Of a DNA stretch of 64,000 bases, positions 31,838 through 41,100 are shown in pieces. Position numbers and translations under genes: made by a program. Under the pieces are notes generated by a model. The model saw only the letters and a list, made by a program, of their open reading frames with translations, had not been told where the DNA came from and made no database searches. Position 1 is the first letter of the stretch. Every line of letters starts with the position of its first letter. The stretch is taken from positions 248,001-312,000 of the forward strand of contig JAFKAC010000039.1 in NCBI GenBank assembly GCA_025766275.1. The letters are read 5' to 3'. This DNA is from Lactarius indigo (lineage: Eukaryota > Basidiomycota > Agaricomycetes > Russulales > Russulaceae).

Positions 31838-34800
31838 TGTGTTAAGTTAATTGCGAAGAGCTAGACAAGCGTATGGGCAGTTGAGACGAGACAACGTGTG
31901 CACAGCCTCGTGTATGTAACAGATGGATTGCCCCTTGATGCATGATGAGTGATAGACGCGCAAGACACTTGAATTAGATCACATTGGATTGTCCACTTCG
32001 TGTACTGTAACTGAAATGCAATAGATTTACCAGTACGTGGTCACGCAGCGTCTACCTAGGTATCCAGCCTTGGCCGATGTCATAATGGTCCCCTACTGAC
32101 AGTAGTGCTAGACCGACGACCGTCCGCTGGCATAGATGAAGGCAAAGCCCGGCCGCAGCCGCAGCGCTGACTCTCACGCTCAGTAAAAACGAAAAAGTCG
32201 GAATGAGTCAGCAGCGGTCCGGGTGCGGTCAGCTGGGGTCAATTCGGGTCAAGCCGAGTCCGTTGGCAGTCAGAAATTTTGCACAAGTCCGACTAGGCCG
32301 GACCAGAGTCATTTGGTAGTCGTTTGGGAGTCAGATCTAGTTAGAATAATAGGGATCCGAGATTGTCGAAATCGCACTTTTTTTTCTTACATAATGGAGC
32401 TCAGTTGCAATCGCCTTAATGTAATCCAACTATGTTCAATTATATTCACAACTGGGTGTGTCTACATACTGTAATATCATGTGGGAAGCAAATCAATTCC
32501 AGTGCAGACTACAGCTGCGTTCCATCTAAATAAATAAAAAAAGCCTGCTAACATTCAAATCAGCGCGACCCTTTGGTGTAACTACCCCACCACAAGCACC
32601 AATGTTCCTCCTCTTCCACCTTGTACGCAGGAATCACCTTGGCTTGCTCGTTTCTGTAGGCTAATTTGAGCAGCTGAGACGTCCTTGGAGTGGCCACGAT
32701 TAGCGAGCGAGTGAAGGTCCAATGCAACAAGGTCGAAGATGTAGGATTGCAGTTGAAGGAAGGAAGTGAGGGGCTCGACACTGCCACGCTGGTGGTGACT
32801 CTTGAACCATCAGAATACTGGACCCTGATATCAGGAATGGGGAATGATGAGAGCTTTGAAAGGGAGTGCGACCAACTGGCAGGCAGAGAAATTCTCACGG
32901 GTACGAAGGTAGTGCATCACAAAGTTGGACGTATGGGAGTAGATGGACAGCTTGTGCAACACTTGATAGAAGTGTTCCACCAAGGCAGGCATGATGTTGA
33001 ATAGAGGCTCGGCGTATACGATCATTTCTGGATTAGCTTCGCTTCGGTCAGTCCGAGGGATTCCGATGTCGAAGGTGCGGAAGAATGAATGAATGAATGG
33101 CCGAAGTAGCAACGCGGGTGGCATTGACAACGTGGACTAAAGAGTGGTTAGAGAATACCAAAGGTTAAGGAGAATAAGAGCATACCTTTGCCCGAGACCA
33201 AGGGCGCGAAGCTAGGGAAATCGGTTGAAGGAATGGGGGTAGAAACAGGGTCATGATGCTGATCAGCCAGAGATGAAGGTGGACAAGGTCAATAGGATGC
33301 AACAAGGTTGGCCCAATGAATGAATGGGTGGCAGATGGTGGTGCTAGGGCGGAAAGTTTGAGACCGACGATGCAGTGACTGAGTCCGGAATGTAGCTGAC
33401 CTGATCGCCGAGGGAGTGGACGACCGAGGGCATTTGACGAGGATGACAGGAATGCGACGATGAAAGAGACAACAAGCTTTTGAGAACAAGATGGAGAGAC
33501 AAGAAAAAGTGGCCATTGGGAGGTCTGGTGGAGAGTTTGTTACAGTCTGAGTCAAGTCCAAGCACCGGAGTCCAAACCCTGCCGTGCAAACCAAAGTACA
33601 CTGCCAGTGGCAGTACTGTACAGTACTCAAGTCTCTTGACTCTTAGATAAGATGGCAATCCAGGATTCTGGGGCATTTCCAAGCGTATAATGCTCAACAT
33701 GCTCAGACATCGGCTGCATTATATCTAAGGCCATACTCTCCATGATGGCGGTCGGTGCTAGTGGAGGCCTGTTGATCACCTCAACTGTCCTCATCTTTCT
33801 CTCCTGTGTGGATCTCTGTGGTGCTCTCATCTTCTCATCTTTATCTCTCCTCTGTGGATTTTGTGGTGTTCCTATGCGCTTATGGTACTCTCGTCGTCCC
33901 TAGCTGACCAGCCTGAGTCTTGACAACACCAACAACACCGACGGAAGTGACAAAAGCAACGGACGATACAGTAACAATGGTTGGACGTTAGGGGGACAAG
34001 TGTACAGTTGGGCAGCCCATACGTGGAGATGAGTTTTTACCTGTCTTTGGTGGAGGGATGCTGCTAGCCCGCTGAGCTATTCTATCACAGACTGTTCCTC
34101 CGACCGTTCGTTTCGACCCATACTATCTCCAGAACGATTTCATGTCACATTGCCTGGTTTGGGCGCCTCTTATCCCTATGAGGCTGGATTTCTTGGACAA
34201 CTGGTCTCCTCTTGAGGCCATTTGAGAGGGCGCTCCCCAGCCAACTGAGCAAAGGCGCGTTCTTGTTGATGCACAGGCCAACCGTCTCTGGACTGGTACG
34301 TCCCTACCATGCAGTGTCGGATAGGGTTCACTCTACTTCACGGGTCTCGCCAGCAAACATTCCTCTTCTGAGGATGTACCTGCCCTGCCTGCCCAGCTCG
34401 CCCGACGGACCATCTGCTGCACGATCCGGTCATCTCCACCCCATCTCACACACCACCCCCCTATCCCAACACCATCCTGACGACTTCAGTTCTCCCAGAT
34501 TGCCACCCTCACCCTCATCGCAGTCCAGTTCTCCTTCGTCTGAGATGCTTCCACTCACGCCAATCACACCTTCGCCTCCCTTGTCAAGAGCTTCACCGAC
34601 TCGTTCCCCGAACACAAGACATTGCAGAATGAGTTGAACGGTTGCAACGTCTCGAGGATTTGATCAACAGCACAGGTTCATGCAACAGCGTTGCCTCTTC
34701 CACCAGTGTCACTCTTTGATTTGGGGTTTGACAGTTCGACCGCGATCAGATGTCTCAGAGAATAGTGGGACAAAATGCGACGCAAGATGCTGGCTTGGAT

Positions 34801-35594
34801 GAGACCACAGATGTCTCTACACGACAACGGCAGGGCTCCTTTGCTCCCCTCAACCTCCAGCTCCCGCGCAGATTCAGCTGCCATTAAATGGGGCTTCCGA
34901 ACTTCTGGCTGGATGCACAGGTTCATGTGAAGTGCTGTCCCCTGAACACCCTAATTCTGACACCGTGTCTGCGATTAGACGTCGCACAACTTCACATTCA
35001 ACACACAGCGACGATGGCCTTGATGACCAGCACAGCTATGACGACGGCTACAACATCGTGCTCGAAACAGGTCCCTCGGTTGCCAAGCTAACCTGCGCTG
35101 GCAGCAAGTCGCAGAGCGCGTTCAAATTTGTCGTCATAATTCTTTTTCCTTTCTTTTTTCCCGTCGTTTCCACTCACTTTCTAGTCAACACCAACCCTGC
35201 GGCATGGGCACGGGTCCATTTCCTGCACGACCACGCAGTGTGCAGCCTCCATCTCAACTTGCTGACATCTTTCAGGTAACTCCCAGCCGCTGCACAGGCG
35301 CTCTGGCTACCGGTCTTCTGATCAAACTTTTGATCAGAAGACCGGACACTTTTGGGTCGTGACTTGATTGCGACCTCAAAGTGCCAGCCTGACGTTTCTC
35401 AGTAAGTCGCTTACCATGGCCTTCACTGTCTCCATTCCTAAGCCATTTATTATGTGCAACATAGGTTCTGGTGACTTGGCAAAAACTCGGACATGCCTGG
35501 AGCAAGTTCCTTGACTGGCTGTAAGTTATTTCCGGCAACTCTGTTCCATTCCCATGACTAAATACATTGGTTCTTATATACAGGCAGGCCTATA
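31838..35594. other. Mostly unassigned region between gene D and ME2
   Basis: The first ~80 bases are shared with the upstream region of gene A, then the similarity stops. 31920-32560 shows nothing beyond short GGGTCA-like repeats near 32220-32330. From 33830 to 32560 (minus) there are coding-like stretches (IMESMALDIMQPMSEHVEHY; MIVYAEPLFNIMPALVEHFY; HWTFTRSLIVATPRTSQLLK) and one plausible intron (33186-33138, GTATGC...TTTAG), but frames do not join cleanly. On the plus strand 34500-35590 has coding-like pieces (THANHTFASLVKSFTDSFPE; THSDDGLDDQHSYDDGYNIV; VLVTWQKLGHAWSKFLDW) and plausible introns (about 35402-35464 and 35520-35582). I recognise none of these; decayed or very intron-rich genes are both possible. 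Confidence 0.35.
35310..35345. repeat. Perfect 17-bp inverted repeat with a 2-bp spacer
   Basis: CCGGTCTTCTGATCAAA, CT, then its exact reverse complement. It could form a cruciform, or be two abutting TIRs or an excision scar. It lies in the unassigned stretch upstream of ME2. Confidence 0.7.
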
Positions 35595-36101
35595 TGTTAC
35601 GGTACGGACCTAATGACTCTCTACATACGACTCATGACCGGTTATGACTACGGTCCGACATCAGTATTAGTCATGGACTCTTACTTCGCATCAGTCAGCA
35701 TAGTAGTTCACACGTGATTGTGGCTCGTGTATGACTCATTCCTAGGATAGCTGTACTAGGGTTCGAGCTAGTTACGCTATTGGTCACGTACTATTCAAGC
35801 GGCGCTTTAAAGCCCGCGTGTATCTGTATAAGTAGTCGATCCAGAAGACCAAGAGTCTCCATCTTGGTCTTCTTCAATCCACCCTTGACTCGCTAAAGCC
35901 TCTTGCCTTAGTCTCGGACTAAGTGTGCCTTCACTTGTATCCAACCAAGGGATACACTTCTTCGCCTTTAGCTGCAGCGTGTGCCAAAGTGCCCCTGTTC
36001 AGCTCGCGTTGGGTTGACTCGTGTCCCCATTCGCCTATCTCCGCTAAGTTGATTACGCCTTCATAGCGTCCAAGTCGGACTAACGCCGGTGGAGCGTAAC
36101 A
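35595..36101 (+). repeat. ME2 5' LTR
   Basis: 507 bp, TGTTACGG...CGTAACA. TATAAGTA at 35827; predicted transcript start ATCTTGGTCTT at 35861, 34 bases downstream. Confidence 0.9.
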
Positions 36102-36103
36102 TT

Positions 36104-36114
36104 AAGACCAAGAT
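36104..36114 (+). promoter_or_regulatory. ME2 primer-binding site, self-priming type
   Basis: AAGACCAAGAT, two bases after the LTR, complementary over 11 nt to the predicted transcript 5' end (35861-35871). Identical to ME1 although the LTRs of the two families have diverged. Confidence 0.75.
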
Positions 36115-36122
36115 CCTCAACC

Positions 36123-38078
36123 GTGGCGTACTCAACCAGAGACCAGTGGACATCCTTCCGTCCATATCATATCGAACGACGAGGAGATCGCAACGTACCA
36201 ACAAGATTCCTAGGAGCAGCTCAGTGGAGAGAACGAGGAGAAGATACCGGATACTTCGTGGAATTTAACGGTCCCAACCGTTTCCGACCCGTTGAGTTCA
36301 ATTTTGACCACCTCTGTTGGACGGAGGTTACTTGGAATCCTATAGACCATCATTGGGATATCGTGCGACCAGCAGGAAGACATTACAACTGCGACATTGA
36401 CGCAAGAGAACTCAACAGTCGCGCAGACTACGGTCCTATTGACGGACAAGCGCAAGAACATACCGACGAAGGAGTTAGCAGAGAAGAAGCCTCCGATAGT
36501 CAACAATCACCAAGTAGAGGAACGACACCAGCAGAAGAAGCGAGCTTAGGAGCTATCGGTGACCACATCATACAACGAACTGAGTCGTTAACCATTCATC
36601 AACCCGAACCAGAAGTAATCCATATCCACAGCCCAGCAGTCGCGATGGCAACCGTCACCCAAGAAGAAACGTATCTCACAAATGAAGCAAGAGATCAAAT
36701 CGCCCTAGAAGAGCAAAGACGTATTGCAGAAGAATCGCAAGCCAATTTGGCTCCTATCAACCCGTACACTGGTCATCGAATGACCAAAGACGATGTAGCA
36801 ATTCACCGAGCAATCGGACCCGATGTAGCTGATCCTCCCAGCGGAGGCGGACCCCCCGGCAATCTACCCGGAGGAGGAGGAGGACCCCCATCAAGAGGAC
36901 CAGGGTTCGAGGGATTCCCTGGAGGGTTTCCAGGAGGACCACCAGGGGGAGGACCAATCGGAGGCGGACTACCAGGTGCAGGCCCCATTATTCCCCCTCC
37001 AAGTAATAAGCTAGCTGGCGAAGCACCCACAGTATTCGACGGAGAACGCGCCAAAGTCGAAGCATTCCTCACCCAATGGCATGTTTACTGGGGCATGAAC
37101 GCAGACGAAGGCATAATGGCCACACCTTACCGACGAGCCCTACTTTTCCTATCCTACATCAAGGGCGTTAACGTCAGCGAATGGGTACTGGCAATGCTCA
37201 CCTGGCTTAATGGCCAGATACAAGCCGGCATACCTCGAACTAGTGAGGGGCTATGGAACGAAGTCACGCGCAGCTTTATGCAGCGCTTCCGCAACACGAT
37301 GGAGCAAGAGCAAGCTCAATACGAACTCAAGAAAGGAGTCAAAATGATTGGGGGCAATCTAGATGAGTATTGCACCCAATTCGAACAACTGATACGCCGC
37401 GCTCAGTATCGACTCGACGATCCGCAGACGTTAGACTTATTTGCAAGCGGATTACCGAAAGACCTGTACGAGAAGGTCTACACTCTTGACAATCCCCGTA
37501 ACTATCGCGAGTGGAAGGAAGCGGCTACTACTCGCCAGCAACAGTATCTCCACCTTAAAGCGGTGCTAAACAAGGGAGTTCCCCCGGGACAAGGACAGGG
37601 AAGACAGCGACAACAACGACAGTGGCAAGGACCACCAAGAAGTTCATGGCAGCCAAGAAATCTACGAGATCCAAACGCCATGGATACTTCAGCAGATCGA
37701 ATTCGAGGGCGACTTGCAGGAGCAGAAGACATACTCGCTCCTCGTCCCCCATATCGACCAAGAGGAGGATTTTTACAGAGAGGAGGAGGACGTAATAATC
37801 CAAGGCCAGTCACGTGTTATAACTGTAGAAAGGACGGACACATGGCCCGCGATTGCAGGGAACCACGAGGGGGATATCAACCCCAAGCATCGACCAGTCG
37901 GTACATCGACACCGACTATCATCAACAAGAACCCGAAGTCGCTACCAGGGCGGTCCAAGAAGTACCCCCTCAACAGCGCGCCAGCGACTGGCTTAATGGA
38001 GTAGCCGGAGAATTGGATGATGTAAAGGACATTATCCTCCAGCAGTTGTGGAAGAAGGAGGGTTTTCAGGACGCCTGA
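36123..38078 (+). CDS. gag: ME2 Gag, apparently starting without an ATG
   Basis: 651 aa read from GTG at 36123 (A at -3, G at +4). The N-terminal region matches family 1 (TRDQWTSFRPYHIERRGDRN), followed by a Gly/Pro-rich linker, the capsid region (FDGERAKVEAFLTQWHVYWG; LFASGLPKDLYEKV) and a CCHC knuckle CYNCRKDGHMARDC, with Arg where Gly is usual. No ATG occurs from the predicted transcript start at 35861 to 36645, which is codon 175 in frame. One extra base just before the GTG, relative to ME1 and ME3, changes the upstream frame and brings a TAA into it, so translation cannot start far upstream. Stop TGA at 38076-38078 lies inside the frameshift hairpin. Confidence 0.85.
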   Translation: MAYSTRDQWTSFRPYHIERRGDRNVPTRFLGAAQWRERGEDTGYFVEFNGPNRFRPVEFNFDHLCWTEVTWNPIDHHWDIVRPAGRHYNCDIDARELNSRADYGPIDGQAQEHTDEGVSREEASDSQQSPSRGTTPAEEASLGAIGDHIIQRTESLTIHQPEPEVIHIHSPAVAMATVTQEETYLTNEARDQIALEEQRRIAEESQANLAPINPYTGHRMTKDDVAIHRAIGPDVADPPSGGGPPGNLPGGGGGPPSRGPGFEGFPGGFPGGPPGGGPIGGGLPGAGPIIPPPSNKLAGEAPTVFDGERAKVEAFLTQWHVYWGMNADEGIMATPYRRALLFLSYIKGVNVSEWVLAMLTWLNGQIQAGIPRTSEGLWNEVTRSFMQRFRNTMEQEQAQYELKKGVKMIGGNLDEYCTQFEQLIRRAQYRLDDPQTLDLFASGLPKDLYEKVYTLDNPRNYREWKEAATTRQQQYLHLKAVLNKGVPPGQGQGRQRQQRQWQGPPRSSWQPRNLRDPNAMDTSADRIRGRLAGAEDILAPRPPYRPRGGFLQRGGGRNNPRPVTCYNCRKDGHMARDCREPRGGYQPQASTSRYIDTDYHQQEPEVATRAVQEVPPQQRASDWLNGVAGELDDVKDIILQQLWKKEGFQDA

Positions 38079-38100
38079 ACCCATCGGCCTGGGTGAGGGC
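38060..38100 (+). promoter_or_regulatory. ME2 gag-pol -1 frameshift signal
   Basis: GGGTTTT at 38060-38066, a six-base spacer and a hairpin at 38073-38100 containing the gag stop. Same as in ME1. Confidence 0.85.
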
Positions 38101-41100
38101 AGTTAATTGTAACAGTGTAATCATGACTCGCTATCGTTCTATGAGAGTTCCAGTATCGATTCGCACCAGTTACGCAATGGCCGACATACGAGCACTAGTC
38201 GACAGTGGAGCAACGCATTGCTTCATGAAACCATCATTTGCAAAAAGGATGGGACTTGGGACCAAATTACTCGACATCCCAAAGAAAATATGGAACATTG
38301 ACAATACAGAAAATAAATCGGGGCGTATCACTCACTATACCGATGTTGATGTTCAAACTAAAGGCATTCACAAGGAGATCCGTTTCCTTATTACGGACAT
38401 TGGAAACGAAGACATCGTGTTAGGATACCCCTGGCTTGCCATTTATGATCCACATATCAAGTGGTCACAAGCAGCCATACACGAAGACATGCTCCCTATC
38501 ATTATTCGATCTATCAATCCCAATATCAAAACCACGCCAGCGGTAGCAGCTGCTATCGTTCAAAATGACGATTACGAAGTCGTGCACTCCTGTGTTATCA
38601 CAGACGAACAACGGCAACATTTTGAAGAAGGATGTCGAATCAGGGCCACTGCCACCGATCTCGCCATCGCCGCCCAACAATATGTCACAAAAGCTGAGTT
38701 ACCCCCTGAATACAGCGAATTCGAACGCCTCTTCAGTGAAGAAGCATCGGACAGGTTTCCACCCAGCAGGCCCTGGGATCACGCCATCGAATTTAAACCG
38801 GGAACAGCCGATGCGATCGACTGCAAGATATATCCCATGACACAAGAAGAAGACAAGAAATTACGCGAATGGATTGACGAACAACTCAAAAAGGGGTATA
38901 TACGACCCTCCAAATCCCCTTACGCGTCGTCTTTCTTCTTCATCAAGAAAAAGGACGGAAAGCTACGACCTGTCCAAGACTATCGAAAGATCAACGCAGT
39001 TACTATCCGCAACCAATACCCTCTTCCCCTCATCTCCGATCTCATTACCGACCTTAGCAACGCCCACATCTATACTAAGCTCGACGTTAGGTGGGGGTAC
39101 AACAATGTACGCATCAAAGAAGGAGACGAGGAAAAGGCGGCGTTCAAAACACGATACGGCTTATTCGAACCCACGGTGATGTTTTTCGGCTTAACCAACT
39201 CCCCAGCAACGTTCCAGACCATGATGAACTTCATCTTCAGGGATATCATCGCCAAACATGAAAAACGCGGCACAGTTATTCGTGTCTACATGGACGACAT
39301 CGGTATTGCCACAGGACTTGATCATTCACTACAGGACCACATCGAAGCCGTTAAAGACGTACTCCGCGTATCCGCGGAACATGATTTATACTACAAGCTT
39401 GAAAAATGCCTATTCCACTCCCCGCGCATGGATTACCTGGGGGTAATCCTTGAAAAGGGGGTGACGCGCATGGACCCCGTCAAAATTTCAGGAATCAAGG
39501 ACTGGCCTACGCCAACAAAGGTTAAGGACGTCCGCTCTTTTCTCGGATTTTGCAACTTTTACCGACCTTTCATACGAGGTTTCGCGACCAAAGCACGCCC
39601 CCTCAACAAACTTACCCGCAAAGATACCGAATGGCACTGGGGAACCGAAGAGGAAAAGGCGTTCCAAGACCTCAAAACCCTCGTCACCAGCGAACCGGTT
39701 CTCGCACACCCCGACCTTACGCAACAATTCGAACTAGAGGTTGACGCGTCGGGATTTGCCACTGGAGCCGTCCTCCTTCAGCGTAAAGCGGACGGCAAAC
39801 GACATCCCATCGGTTACTATTCGTCAACCCTCAATGAGGCCGAACGCAATTACGACATTTACGACCTCGAACTCTTAGCGATCGTCAAGGCCTTTCGCCA
39901 CTGGAGGCCCCTTTTAGCAGGGTCCCCCCACAAAATTAAAGTGTTTTCGGACCATCTTAACCTACAATACTGGAAATCGCCGCAAAAGATTAGTAGACGG
40001 GTAGCCAGGGAAGTACTTGAACTCTCGGAATACGACTTCGAGATTCACCACATTAAAGGAACTTCCAATGGTCGCGCCGACGCATTGTCGCGAAGACCGG
40101 ATTACGACCAAGGAGAAAACGATAACGAGGGAGTAACTGTGTTACCAGAAAGCGTCTTTGCGCGCGCTACCACACTAGAAGAACCGCGACACCCCCACTG
40201 GAGACCCGAGATCCTACCTGTGGAGATGACACCAGAACACCCCATTTACGAGCAAGATACAGCTAAGTTGAAACCCTGGGTTGACGCTCACAAGCTGAAA
40301 GACATCGAAGGAACATGGTATAAAGAGGGACGCCGAGTAGTCACGGGCGGCATCCATGACAAACGCACGATCATTGCGGCCCATCACGATTCCCCTGTCT
40401 ATGGCCATCCAGGCATCAAACGAACTCTCCAACTCACTGAACGACACTACTGGTGGCCACAGATGAAGAACGACGTCACAGAATACGTCAAAGGGTGCGC
40501 GGAATGTCAGCGGCACAAAGCCAACCTCCGACCAATTAGGGCACCACTACAACCTATTTATCCAAAACCAGAAGCCCTGCCGTTTGAGACTATCGCAGTG
40601 GACTTTATTACCAAACTCCCCGTCTCTCGTGGTTTCGACTCCATTCTCACGGTAACAGATCACGATTGCACTAAAGCTGCTATCTTCATACCCTGTAATG
40701 AAGAGATAACAGCCGAAGGAACCGCCGCCCTGTACGTCTCTCACGTCTTCCCCCGATTTGGACTCCCCTCGCGTGTTATCAGTGATCGGGATCCCCGTTT
40801 CGCATCCAAGTTTATGCGAGAGATATGTAAAATCCTTGGCATCAGCCAAAACATCTCAACCGCTTATCACCCCAGAACGGACGGCCAATCGGAGCGAACG
40901 AATCAATGGCTGGAGCAATATCTCCGCTTCTGGGTAAATGAACGACAGGACGACTGGACTCGTTATCTGCCTATGGCGGAATTCACGCATAACAATTGGC
41001 CTAATGAAACTACACGAGAGTCCCCCTTCTTTCTCCTATCCGGGTTCAACCCTCGCGCTGATTGGACCGATAGGCCGTCTCCTATTCCCCAAGTGTCGCT

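Noticed and set aside
34061..34085. Possible tRNA gene on the minus strand (TAGCTCAGCGGG A-box-like)
   Set aside because: No B-box GGTTCGANTCC at the right distance and no cloverleaf stems; at most a degenerate tRNA-like fragment.
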